Source: Frateuria edaphi
Lineage (GTDB): Bacteria > Pseudomonadota > Gammaproteobacteria > Xanthomonadales > Rhodanobacteraceae
Length of the DNA stretch: 64,000 nucleotides
Reading direction: 5' to 3'
NCBI RefSeq assembly: GCF_021117405.1
Contig: NZ_CP088251.1
Span: 2,976,001 to 3,040,000 of the forward strand
The first letter of the stretch is position 1. Each line of letters begins with the position of its first letter. The position numbers were made by a program, and so were the translations under genes. Positions 33,975 to 41,437 of the stretch are shown here, in pieces. The notes below the pieces were generated by a model, which was not told where the DNA came from, made no database searches, and worked only from the letters and a program-made list of their open reading frames with translations.

Positions 33975-34544
33975 ATGGCAAGCCACAGGCAAAGTTTGAA
34001 GGCGCTGCGTCATATCGCGCTGACGCACTGCCGAGGGGAGCACCCCGACCTGGCCGCCCTCGCCCGCGAGCTGGGCAGCGCGGTCCGCGTCCACGCCGAC
34101 GGCCTGGATGAACTCGCCGCCCGTGCCCGCATCGCCGGCGCACCACGCATCCGTCCGCTGCGCACTGGCACCCAGCACGTCCAGTTGCTGCTGATCGCGT
34201 GGCCGGCAAACCATGTCTCCTCGCTGCACGATCATGGTGCGCGCTGGGGGCTGGAAATTCCCCTGCACGGCGCGCTGGAAATCGAAGCCTGGCGTCGCCA
34301 GAACGACGGCGGCGATCCGCTGGCACACGGGCGCCATTGGCTCGGCCCGGGCGACGCGTTGTGGTTCGACGCCGACCAGTCGCGCCTGCACCGCTGCCGC
34401 AACCTTTCCGGTCGCGAGGCCGCGCTGAGCCTTCACCTGTTCGGCGGCGCTCCCGGCGCCGGCCTGGCCTATGCCCCGCCCCCCTCCACCCGGCAGCGGA
34501 TGCCCCCCTCGCGGCCGGCCATCGCCGGCCCGCTGCCGGGCTGA
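33975..34544 (+). CDS. Cysteine-dioxygenase-like cupin with altered active site
   Basis: A 189-residue cupin of the thiol dioxygenase superfamily. The 3-His iron site is clear: H85 and H87 in SSLHDHG and H139 in LHRCRN, and Arg60 may bind substrate carboxylate. Gly92 stands where eukaryotic CDO has the crosslinking Cys, as is usual in bacteria. However, the LHLYxP-type segment reads LHLFGG, so the catalytic Tyr is Phe156. The substrate may therefore differ from cysteine or 3-mercaptopropionate. An FAD/NAD(P)-binding gene starts 23 bp downstream. The tail (165-189) is Pro-rich and disordered. Confidence 0.78.
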   Translation: MASHRQSLKALRHIALTHCRGEHPDLAALARELGSAVRVHADGLDELAARARIAGAPRIRPLRTGTQHVQLLLIAWPANHVSSLHDHGARWGLEIPLHGALEIEAWRRQNDGGDPLAHGRHWLGPGDALWFDADQSRLHRCRNLSGREAALSLHLFGGAPGAGLAYAPPPSTRQRMPPSRPAIAGPLPG

Positions 34545-34567
34545 CCGCCGGCCACCGGAGAGTCGCC

Positions 34568-35971
34568 ATGTTCCGACGGGTCGCCATCATCGGCGGCGGT
34601 GCTTCGGCCGTCGCGCTGCTCAGCGAGCTGGTCGACCGGGCCAGTGGGCCGCTGCACCTGGACTGGTACACCGGCGGCGCGACGCATCCCGGGCGCGGCA
34701 TCGCCTACGGGACGGCCTCGCCGCGCCACTTGCTCAATGTGCGTGCGGCCACGATGGGGATGTTCTCGCGCCGGCCGCGCGGCTTCCTGGATTTCGCCCA
34801 GCGCCTCGATCCGCAGGTGGCCGGTACCGATTTCCTGCCACGGCGCCTGTATGGCGACTACCTCGAAGACGAGGTGGCACACGTGCTCGGGCAGTCGCGC
34901 AGCCGCGGCGTGGATGTGCGCGTGGTGCCGTTCGCGGCCGATGCGCTGGTGCCCGAGATCGACGGCGTCACGGTGATCCAGGGCGAGCGCGCCAGTCGCG
35001 CGGACGCGGCGGTGCTGGCCATCGGCGCATTGCCGGTGCGACCGCTCGAGGGCGTCGACGCCGCACTGGTGGCCGAGGGCCGCTACGTCATCGATCCCTG
35101 GGCGTTGCTGGCACAGGCCGGGTCCGATCCGGCGCCACGCGAAGTCGCACTGGTCGGTCTCGGGCTGACCGCCGTGGACGTACTGCTGGAACTGGCCGAT
35201 CGCTGGCCCCATGCGCACTTCACCGCCATCTCCCGCCACGGACGCCTGCCCGCCGCGCACCTGCCCGTATCGACGGTGCCGGACGACGATGGCGGCGCGC
35301 TGCTCGATGCCATGCACGAGGCGCCCGAGGTCCGTCGCTGGCTTCGCCTGTTGCGCGAGGCGATCGCCGCCAGCGACGACTGGCGCGTGGTGATCGACGG
35401 CCTGCGTCCCTCCACGCCCGGATTGTGGGACGCGCTGCCGATGCCGGAACGCGCACGGTTCCTCCGCCATGCCCGCTGGGCCTGGGAACGCGTGCGCCAC
35501 CGCATGCCGCCGCAGGTCGAGCGGCAGGTACTGGCGCTCGAACGCGAAGGGCGGCTGCAACGGGTGAGCGGTCGCGTTACCGGCGCCAGGGCGTTCGAGG
35601 GGCGCGTGGAACTGCATGCATGGCACGCCGGTGCGCGCACGCCGGTACTCGCAGACATCGCGATCCAGACCGTGGGTCTGGACACCGACCTGCGCAACAC
35701 GGTCCACCCGCTGATCCGGCAGATGGTCACCAACGGCCACGTCACTCCCGATCCGCTGGGCCTCGGTTGCCAGGCGACGCCGGATGGTCGCCTGTGCCGC
35801 GAAGGGACACCGTGGCCGCGCCTGTTCGGCATCGGCAGCCTGTTGCGCAGTGCACGCTGGGAATCGATCGCGATGCCTGAAATCCGGCTGCAGGCGCGGA
35901 TGCTGGCCTCGCAGATGCTGGAGCCGGACGCTGCGCCGGCACGTCGGCGGCTCGCTTCGCAGCCTGGTTGA
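34568..35971 (+). CDS. FAD/NAD(P)-binding protein (COG4529/NAD_binding_9 type)
   Basis: A 467-residue protein with an N-terminal Rossmann dinucleotide motif (VAIIGGGASAVALL, residues 5-18), a GRGIAYGT-HLLNVRA segment typical of the COG4529 family, and a second nucleotide-binding motif (VALVGLGLTAVDVLLEL) near residue 195. It is predicted to be a flavin-dependent oxidoreductase or monooxygenase-like enzyme in the cytosol. Tight linkage to the cupin gene suggests they act on the same, probably sulfur-containing, compound. The family has no well-defined substrate. Confidence 0.83.
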   Translation: MFRRVAIIGGGASAVALLSELVDRASGPLHLDWYTGGATHPGRGIAYGTASPRHLLNVRAATMGMFSRRPRGFLDFAQRLDPQVAGTDFLPRRLYGDYLEDEVAHVLGQSRSRGVDVRVVPFAADALVPEIDGVTVIQGERASRADAAVLAIGALPVRPLEGVDAALVAEGRYVIDPWALLAQAGSDPAPREVALVGLGLTAVDVLLELADRWPHAHFTAISRHGRLPAAHLPVSTVPDDDGGALLDAMHEAPEVRRWLRLLREAIAASDDWRVVIDGLRPSTPGLWDALPMPERARFLRHARWAWERVRHRMPPQVERQVLALEREGRLQRVSGRVTGARAFEGRVELHAWHAGARTPVLADIAIQTVGLDTDLRNTVHPLIRQMVTNGHVTPDPLGLGCQATPDGRLCREGTPWPRLFGIGSLLRSARWESIAMPEIRLQARMLASQMLEPDAAPARRRLASQPG

Positions 35972-35980
35972 AGGCGTCGG

Positions 35981-36036
35981 GCGGGCTTCAGCCCACCCTG
36001 TCACGTTGCGACAGGCGGTGGGCTCACGTCCACCCT
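35981..36036. repeat. REP-like palindromes (GGTGGGC type)
   Basis: GCGGGCTTCAGCCCACCCTG and GGCGGTGGGCTCACGTCCACCCT lie in tandem in the 68-bp gap between convergent genes. Both share the GGTGGGCx...xGCCCACC core seen at 7920 and 41358. Confidence 0.6.
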
Positions 36037-36039
36037 ACG

Positions 36040-36408
36040 TCACTTGCGTCGCATCACCCATTCGCTGGCCATCCAGGCGACCCCGACGCCGATCGCCACG
36101 CCGGCCAATTCGCACAGCACGCGCGTGCCCAGGCCATCCGGATCGTGCACCTCGGCCAGCTTCACGCGCAGCAGCTGCACCGACTGCAGGCGCGCGTAGT
36201 TGAAATAGAAGAGGTCGGCCAGGTCGCCGCTTGCGGCGAGCGCGACGCCGAGCACATAGGCCCATGCCATCTGCGCGCCATGGCTCCAGGCCTGGCGCGT
36301 GCGCCAGCGGAACAGCAGGAAAAGCAGTGCGCCGGCCACCGTAGCGATCAGGCCCGCCTGCAGGCCGCCGGTCCAGCCATAGCCCATCCAGGATTGGTCG
36401 TAGTGCAT
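36040..36408 (-). CDS. Small membrane protein of unknown function
   Basis: A 122-residue protein with three predicted helices (about 16-35, 48-66 and 95-115) and an Arg/Lys-rich C-terminus. Aromatic residues cluster near the second helix (DLFYFNYARL). The start ATG at 36408 is preferred; 36435 is possible. It is monocistronic and divergent from pncA. No family is recognised. Confidence 0.68.
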   Translation of the reverse strand: MHYDQSWMGYGWTGGLQAGLIATVAGALLFLLFRWRTRQAWSHGAQMAWAYVLGVALAASGDLADLFYFNYARLQSVQLLRVKLAEVHDPDGLGTRVLCELAGVAIGVGVAWMASEWVMRRK

Positions 36409-36488
36409 CGCCGTCCGCCGTTGGTGAAGCGGCATTATGCAGGGTGCTTTCGCGCCGCCGCATGGGGGCGACCCACTACACTGCCCCG

Positions 36489-37121
36489 ATGACGCAACCG
36501 ACTTGCCCGCACGACACTGCGCTGATCCTCGTCGACGTCCAGCCGGACTTCATGCCCGGCGGCCCGCTGGCCTGCCACGAGGGCGACGCGATCGTGCCGG
36601 GCGTCGATGCCCTGCTTCGCGCCCGCCGCTACCGCCATGTCGTCGCCACGCAAGATTGGCACCCGCGCGAGCATGTTTCCTTTGCCGCCAACCATCCGGG
36701 TCGGGCGCCGTTCGCGCAGATCACGTTGCACGGCCAGCCGCAGACGCTGTGGCCGACGCACTGTGTGGCGGGCACGGCCGGCGCCGCGCTGCACCCGGCG
36801 ATCGACTGGACGCCACTGGATCTCGTCGTGCGCAAGGGCACCGACGCCGGGGTCGACTCCTACAGCGCCTTCCGCGAGAACCATGGCCCCGGCGGCGCGC
36901 GCCCGCCGACGGGACTGGCCGGCTGGCTGCGCGAGCGCGGCGTGACCGAGGTGCATGTGTGCGGACTGGCGCGCGACGTGTGCGTGCTGTGGACGGTGCA
37001 GGATGCGCTGGCGCTGGGCTTTCGCGCCCACATGCTGTGGGAGCTGACGCGGCCGGTGACGCCCGCCAGCGACGAGGACACCCGCGCCGCGCTGGCCGGG
37101 CTCCTCTTGCCGGAGGGTTGA
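36489..37121 (+). CDS. pncA: Nicotinamidase
   Basis: Isochorismatase-fold amidase of 210 residues converting nicotinamide to nicotinate for NAD salvage. The catalytic triad is Asp16 (VDVQPDF), Lys116 (VRKG) and Cys165 (ARDVCV). Metal ligands D56, H58 and H62 are in DWHPREH, and the cis-peptide loop CVAGTAGA is intact. It is monocistronic, with the ATG 80 bp from the divergent membrane-protein start. Confidence 0.94.
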   Translation: MTQPTCPHDTALILVDVQPDFMPGGPLACHEGDAIVPGVDALLRARRYRHVVATQDWHPREHVSFAANHPGRAPFAQITLHGQPQTLWPTHCVAGTAGAALHPAIDWTPLDLVVRKGTDAGVDSYSAFRENHGPGGARPPTGLAGWLRERGVTEVHVCGLARDVCVLWTVQDALALGFRAHMLWELTRPVTPASDEDTRAALAGLLLPEG

Positions 37122-37151
37122 AGGTTCGACCGCGTGCCTGCGGTGACCGGA

Positions 37152-37340
37152 TCAGGCCTCGTTCTCGCCCGATACCGTCGCGCGGGGTTCGCCGTCGTCG
37201 TCCGCGCTGACGTGCACGCTGATTGGCCGGCAGCACACCTGGCAGTCCTCGATGTAGTGCTGGTCGCCGGCCGAGGCGTCGAGCACGAGTTCGATCGGCT
37301 CGCCGCAGTACGGGCACTGGACGGTCTGGGATGTCAGCAT
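37152..37340 (-). CDS. CPXCG-motif small zinc-ribbon protein
   Basis: A 62-residue protein with CPYCGEP near residue 9 and a second pair, CQVCCRP, near residue 33; the four-cysteine arrangement is of zinc-ribbon type and matches the CPXCG-motif-containing family. The rest is acidic. GGAGAGGAGC directly precedes the ATG. Its role is unknown; it probably binds zinc and may regulate protein interactions. Confidence 0.82.
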   Translation of the reverse strand: MLTSQTVQCPYCGEPIELVLDASAGDQHYIEDCQVCCRPISVHVSADDDGEPRATVSGENEA

Positions 37341-37417
37341 GCTCCTCTCCTCGCTCGATGCGCGCCGAAGGCTGGCGGGCCGCGGGATATACTGCCGCTC
37401 CGCTTCCAGTGACCGCC

Positions 37418-37681
37418 ATGGCAGAACGCCACTTCGACCGCTATTTAGTCCGCTCCGGCGCCAGCGCCGAAGGCTCGCGCTACACCGCCTGGCTGGCCGT
37501 GTCGCCCACGGACAAGCACGGCTTTCCGGTGTACTACGCCATCTGCGAAAACCGCAGTTTCCGTGAACAGGCCAAGGCCGAGCAGGCGGCGGCCGATGCG
37601 CTCGCCGCCATGCTGGCACTGGAAGAAGACGGCACGCCGGTGTTCCCCGAAAACTACACGGGTTTCGCGGACAGCCCCTGA
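37418..37681 (+). CDS. Small conserved protein of unknown function
   Basis: An 87-residue soluble protein: a beta-rich first half (FDRYLVRSG, SRYTAWLAVSPT, FPVYYAICEN) and an Ala/Glu-rich helix (KAEQAAADALAAMLAL). This strand-then-helix layout recurs in the proteins at 47389-47598 and 62104-62298. It is divergent from the zinc-ribbon gene, sharing a 77-bp promoter region. Confidence 0.66.
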   Translation: MAERHFDRYLVRSGASAEGSRYTAWLAVSPTDKHGFPVYYAICENRSFREQAKAEQAAADALAAMLALEEDGTPVFPENYTGFADSP

Positions 37682-37698
37682 ACAGGCGCGTCCGCGCG

Positions 37699-38160
37699 CT
37701 ATACGGCGGACGCTGGGGCCTCCGGATACGACGCCCGCCACGCCTGCGGCGTCACGATGGCAAAGCCATGCTCGCGCAGGCAGCGGCGGTTCCATGCCAG
37801 CAGCGCACGATCACGGCTGAGCAGCCAGCGCGCGCCGGCGCATGCCGCCAGCTCGAGGAATTTCTGGTCGTCCGGGTCGGCGCAACGCGGCAACCGCACC
37901 GTGGCCATCCGGACTTCGGGCAGCCGCCGCACCAGCGCGTCGAAGGCGGCGCTCGCATGAGCCCGTACGGCCTCCTCCAGCGCCAACTGCGGATAGCCCA
38001 GCACCATCCGCCATTCGTCTTCGCAGGCCGCCACCGTCACCGCTTCGATGGCACCGCCTTGCAGCGCCGCGGCCAGGCCCGCGCAACGCGGATCGGCGAA
38101 CACGAACAGGTCCAGGCAGACGTTGGTGTCCAGCACCACGCGCGGCGGCGAGCCAGCCAT
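37699..38160 (-). CDS. PIN-domain nuclease (VapC/COG1569 type)
   Basis: A 153-residue PIN protein with acidic metal-site residues in VVLDTNVCLD (Asp11), the CEDEW helix, DPDDQKF and LSRDRALL. Such proteins are usually RNase toxins of toxin-antitoxin pairs. No antitoxin-like gene adjoins it; instead it follows the HAD hydrolase gene by 10 bp on the same strand. It may be a solitary PIN RNase or have a distant antitoxin. Confidence 0.84.
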   Translation of the reverse strand: MAGSPPRVVLDTNVCLDLFVFADPRCAGLAAALQGGAIEAVTVAACEDEWRMVLGYPQLALEEAVRAHASAAFDALVRRLPEVRMATVRLPRCADPDDQKFLELAACAGARWLLSRDRALLAWNRRCLREHGFAIVTPQAWRASYPEAPASAV

Positions 38161-38170
38161 CGCGGCCGAC

Positions 38171-38902
38171 TCAGGAGGCCGTCAGCGAGGCGGCCGCGCG
38201 CTCGGCGAGCCGCGCCACCGCGGCGGGAATGCCGGCGGTGTCCTCCACCGTGACGAAGCGCTCTTCCTCGCCGCTCAGGCCCGTCTCCAGCTCGTGCGCC
38301 CAGGTCACGTGGTAGGGCATGTGCACGCCCCAGCCGCCCAGTGCCAGCACCGGCTCGATGTCCGAGCGCAGCGAATTGCCGACCATCGCGAACTGCGCCG
38401 GCGCCAGGTCGAATTCGCCCAGCACGCGACGGTAGGTGCGCTCGTTCTTTTCCGAAACGATCTCGATGCGCCGGAACAGGTCCGACAAGCCTGATTCGGC
38501 GACCTTCTTTTCCTGGTGGAACAGGTCGCCCTTGGTGATCAGCACGATCGCGTGCCGCGCGGCCACCGCTTCGACCGCCTCGCGGATGCCGGGCAGCAGT
38601 TCCACCGGATGCTCGAGCACCGCCTTGCCCAGCTGCACGATGCGGTGGATGTCGCGCGCTTCGATGCGCGCCCCGGTGAGGGCGATGGCGGTTTCCACCA
38701 TCGAGAGCGTCATGCCCTTGGCACCGTAGCCGAACAGCTTGAGGTTGCCCCGCTCGGTGGCCAGCATGCTCACCTGCACCTGGCTGTCGGTGATGTCGAT
38801 GTAGCGGGCGAGGATGGCCTGGAATTCGGCGCCGGCTGCCTGGTAGTAGCCCTCGCTGTGCCAGAGGGTGTCGTCGCCGTCGAATCCGATCAGTTCCAGC
38901 AT
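38171..38902 (-). CDS. HAD-family hydrolase
   Basis: A 243-residue HAD phosphatase with motif I FDGDDTLW (Asp8, Asp10), motif II LITKGD, a helical cap at about 18-95 and motif IV VGNSLRSDIEP. Motifs fit a small-molecule phosphohydrolase; KGD after motif II is typical of the YjjG/pyrimidine-nucleotidase-like branch, but the substrate is not certain. The ATG at 38902 has no strong ribosome-binding site. It leads a two-gene unit with the PIN nuclease. Confidence 0.86.
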   Translation of the reverse strand: MLELIGFDGDDTLWHSEGYYQAAGAEFQAILARYIDITDSQVQVSMLATERGNLKLFGYGAKGMTLSMVETAIALTGARIEARDIHRIVQLGKAVLEHPVELLPGIREAVEAVAARHAIVLITKGDLFHQEKKVAESGLSDLFRRIEIVSEKNERTYRRVLGEFDLAPAQFAMVGNSLRSDIEPVLALGGWGVHMPYHVTWAHELETGLSGEEERFVTVEDTAGIPAAVARLAERAAASLTAS

Positions 38903-38985
38903 GGGTGTGCACCGTGGTGGGAGCTGCCCATTCTCCCACGCACGGCACGCACGTGGCCGCCCCGGATGGCGGCCACCTCAGGACG

Positions 38986-39141
38986 TCAGTGGAAGACGCC
39001 CAGCAGCCAAAGCACGATCACGATCACGATGATCAGGCCCAGGCCACCGCTGGGGCCGTAGCCCCAGGAGCGCGAGTAACCCCAGGTCGGCAGGCCGAGC
39101 AGCGCGAGGATCACCAGGATGACCAGGATGGTAACCAGCAT
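38986..39141 (-). CDS. DUF3309 small membrane protein
   Basis: A 51-residue protein with two hydrophobic segments flanking a Gly/Tyr/Trp loop (PTWGYSRSWGYGPSGG), the hallmark of DUF3309. AAGGAG lies about eight bases before the ATG. It occurs widely in proteobacteria, often with stress-type genes; its function is unknown. Confidence 0.85.
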   Translation of the reverse strand: MLVTILVILVILALLGLPTWGYSRSWGYGPSGGLGLIIVIVIVLWLLGVFH

Positions 39142-39249
39142 TGAATTACTCCTTGCCGTTGAGAGTGCTTGCATCGTGCGCGCCACACCCGTCTAGGGGG
39201 TGTGAGGCGGCCGAGCGGAAAACGTGCAGGCGCCAGGCAGGCACACTGC

Positions 39250-39449
39250 CGCTCCGGCAAAGGTTCGGGGAGGGTGAAGCACACGCCAACGGCGGATGAT
39301 CCGGGCCGGGCAAACCGCGTCCGAATTCCTGAGACAGCGACCGCCTATCGTGGCCCGGCCGTCGCGGTCCCTCCGCCGCCGGCGTCCGATCTGCTTGGCA
39401 GTGGCTCGGTTCTTCAGGCCGCGCCCAGTGCAGGGCGCGGCCTTTTTTT
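39250..39449 (+). ncRNA. Candidate small RNA ending at a strong terminator
   Basis: A strong plus-strand terminator (39417-39449) has no coding sequence on that strand for about 1.7 kb upstream. The 170-200 bases before it lack a plausible protein but contain further GC-rich dyads, e.g. around GGCCCGGCCGTC. The left end is arbitrary because no promoter is obvious. It does not resemble 6S, SRP, tmRNA or RNase P RNA. Confidence 0.3.
39417..39449 (+). terminator. Orphan intrinsic terminator
   Basis: Perfect 10-bp stem GGCCGCGCCC / GGGCGCGGCC, loop AGTGCA, then seven T and an A. The T-tract is on the plus strand only; on the minus strand, where both neighbouring genes lie, the run is before rather than after the hairpin. 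Confidence 0.85.
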
Positions 39450-39473
39450 AGGTGGCCATTTCAGGCGATCGTT

Positions 39474-39848
39474 TCATGCGCCCACGCGCTCGCGCACCGC
39501 GTCCATGTCGCGCACCGGGCGTACCTCGATCGCGCCGATGCGCGCCCACGGGAAGGCCTGTGCGATACGCATCGCGTCATCCAGGTCCTCGGCCTCGATC
39601 AGGTTGAAGCCGGCCAGGTATTCCTTGGTTTCGGCGAACGGCCCGTCGAACACGGTGGTGCGTTGCTGGCGCACGCGGAACGAGCGGGCGCTCGAGGGAG
39701 GCTCCAACTGCTGCGAATCGAGCACGCAGCCATCGGCGCGCAATTCGTCGGCATGCGCCAGGCAGCCGCGCATGAGCGAATCGAACTCGCCCTCGGGCAA
39801 GGCCTGCAGCAGGGCGTCGTCGACGTACACCATCATCAGGAACTTCAT
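39474..39848 (-). CDS. YciI-family (YCII/DGPF) protein
   Basis: A 124-residue ferredoxin-like fold protein with KFLMMVYVDD at the start and FDGPFAETKEYLAGF in the middle, the DGPF signature. Members often sit with ECF sigma factors and may act as small hydrolase-like or degradation-related enzymes with a His-Asp dyad; the function is poorly defined. No sigma-factor gene is next to it here. It is followed by the orphan hairpin. Confidence 0.86.
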   Translation of the reverse strand: MKFLMMVYVDDALLQALPEGEFDSLMRGCLAHADELRADGCVLDSQQLEPPSSARSFRVRQQRTTVFDGPFAETKEYLAGFNLIEAEDLDDAMRIAQAFPWARIGAIEVRPVRDMDAVRERVGA

Positions 39849-39909
39849 GGACGTTTTCCGGCGAGGTGGGGGCGGCCGATTATGGCCGGCCCCGGCATCC
39901 GATGCAGCC

Positions 39910-40464
39910 TCAGTGCAGGCGCGCCACCACCTGCTTGCCCAGCGCCAGCACCGCGGGGTGCAACGATGCGGGGTCGCGCTCGTCCACGCGCAGGTTGATT
40001 TGCCCCTGGTAGGCGCCCACGCGCAGCTTGAGCCCGGCGGCACCTTCGGCGTCGGAAAGGAAGGCCTCGTCGCCAAGCCCCGGCACCGGGGTGACAGCCA
40101 TGCCGCGATCGGTGAAGTCCTGGCGATGCGCGGCCAGTGCCTGTTTCGCCTGGTCAGGCGATGCCATGCGGGTGAAATCGATCAGCAGCTTGGTGCGGTA
40201 GTCGCCCGGCTTCGGCTGGTGCAGGTACGAACACATGCCGCCGGCGCCGGGCGTCTGCTCGGTGACGGTGTCGGCGCCATTGGCCTGCAGGATGCCTGCC
40301 ACGTCGGCCACCGGCATCAAGCTGCACAGGTCCAGCGGCTGGTCGGCTGCTGCGGGGGCAGCGGCGGTTGGCGCGCCGGCGGACGTGTCGGCTGCCTGGT
40401 CGTGCGACGAACAACCGGCCAGCAGCAGGCCGCCCAGCACCAGCGCCACGTGGAATCGCTTCAT
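39910..40464 (-). CDS. Lipoprotein of unknown function
   Basis: A 184-residue lipoprotein: signal peptide with lipobox LLLAGC-SS at residue 18, an Ala-rich linker (24-42), and a globular domain with two further cysteines (DLCSLMP, GGMCSYL). The DLCxL...V...L pattern resembles DUF3558/DUF5642-like ligand-binding lipoproteins, but I cannot assign it firmly. It is preceded by the hairpin at 40529-40558. Confidence 0.78.
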   Translation of the reverse strand: MKRFHVALVLGGLLLAGCSSHDQAADTSAGAPTAAAPAAADQPLDLCSLMPVADVAGILQANGADTVTEQTPGAGGMCSYLHQPKPGDYRTKLLIDFTRMASPDQAKQALAAHRQDFTDRGMAVTPVPGLGDEAFLSDAEGAAGLKLRVGAYQGQINLRVDERDPASLHPAVLALGKQVVARLH

Positions 40465-40528
40465 CGGATGTCCTCCCAGATGCCGCACATCGCGGCGGGC
40501 CGATCATAGACGGGCAAACGCCGGACAA

Positions 40529-40558
40529 GCGAAGGGCGGCCCGATGGCCGCCCTTCGC
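40529..40558 (-). terminator. Hairpin after the KGG-protein gene
   Basis: A perfect 13-bp stem (GCGAAGGGCGGCC / GGCCGCCCTTCGC) with a CGAT loop lies 20 bp beyond the stop of the minus-strand KGG gene and before the next gene's start. The T-tract is weak, so termination is likely but not certain. Confidence 0.7.
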
Positions 40559-40578
40559 ATTTACATGGACTGATGGGG

Positions 40579-40770
40579 TCAGTCGTTCTTGTGGCTCTGC
40601 TGGCCCGCCTTGACGTGTTGTTCGTGCGAGCCGCCGCTGCTCTGCTGGCCAGCGCGCACGTGCTCCTCGTGCGTGGCGTGATCGCCGCCACCGGCCCTGC
40701 CACCCTTGCTGGCAATGGAACGCTGCTTTTCTTCGTCCATCGATGCGAAACCGCGCTTGTCATCACTCAT
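40579..40770 (-). CDS. KGG-repeat stress-induced small protein
   Basis: A 63-residue, highly hydrophilic protein. It starts with RGFASMDEEKQRSIASKGGRAG, containing a KGG motif, and continues with two similar His/Gln-rich units (EEHVRAGQQS, EQHVKAGQQS). This matches the con-10/YciG/GsiB-like family of desiccation- or starvation-induced proteins. It is probably intrinsically disordered. A ribosome-binding site (AGGAGAAACGC) precedes the ATG. Confidence 0.86.
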   Translation of the reverse strand: MSDDKRGFASMDEEKQRSIASKGGRAGGGDHATHEEHVRAGQQSSGGSHEQHVKAGQQSHKND

Positions 40771-41046
40771 GCGTTTCTCCTGTCGTCTGGAAGGAAAGTC
40801 CGCTCATCCGGCGGACCCTTTCCACCCTAGCGATCGGGCCATAAAGAAGCCCTTAGCCTCGGGTCAACGGGCTCCTCGACAGCCTTCCGTTCACGCTGGT
40901 CGCCCGGCGCATGTACAAACACCGCCATCCTTCTGTCTCGCCGGCAACCACCCAGGCCAGCGTCCGCATGCGGGCCACTTCCCAAGCCAGAGCAGACTCG
41001 CTCAATGCCGCGATCCGCCCGCGGCCGGATAGATCGGCGTATGAAT

Positions 41047-41062
41047 GGACGTCTATACGTCC
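41047..41062. promoter_or_regulatory. Palindrome GGACGT-N4-ACGTCC (second copy)
   Basis: GGACGTCTATACGTCC shares 14 of 16 bases with the site at 32568-32583. It lies in a gene-free region, so a target gene is not evident; this may be an operator whose gene has been lost, or a site for an unannotated transcript. Confidence 0.3.
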
Positions 41063-41357
41063 GTCATAAGGATCGTGACCGCCGAATGGCGAGCGCCTGT
41101 CCGAATGACACCATGGCACGTTCCGTTCCGCCGCGCGGTTCGCGGGACATGGCCGGCGGGCTGCTGAAATCCGTCGCTCACGGCGACCATCCGGGGAGGG
41201 CCCGGCCGTACCTGTACGCGATGGGGTAGATCGAGCGGATCGCGGTGCCTGGCCTCGCCAGCCCCGGAATTCATGCGTCCACGGCAGGAGCTTCCTGAGT
41301 CGGACTCGCAACAGCCGGCGTCGAAGGCGCTGCTTCCCCCCCGGCACCCGCCGAATG

Positions 41358-41389
41358 AGCGAATGGGGGGCCGGAGCCCACCATTCGCT
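41358..41389. repeat. REP-like hairpin downstream of the OmpA gene
   Basis: AGCGAATGG and CCATTCGCT form a perfect outer 9-bp stem around GGGC-CGGA-GCCC. The core matches the GGTGGGC-type repeats at 7920 and 35981. It begins 49 bp after the stop of the minus-strand OmpA gene and may act as its 3' end. Confidence 0.55.
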
Positions 41390-41437
41390 GAAAGACACGT
41401 GTGACCCAACGCTCGGCCCGAGCGCCGGTCCGGCTGA

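Larger units (their letters stand above)
40771..41437. other. Intergenic region of 667 bp
   Basis: Several short frames exist on both strands but none has a ribosome-binding site, domain or plausible composition. The region contains the palindrome at 41047-41062 and the REP-like hairpin at 41358-41389, plus the promoter side of the KGG gene. CTAGGGT about 60 bp before that gene could be its -10 element. Confidence 0.5.

Noticed and set aside
41005-41229. A 74-codon plus-strand frame in the 40.8-41.4 kb gap
   Set aside because: Arg-rich composition, no ribosome-binding site and no domain; more likely a chance frame.
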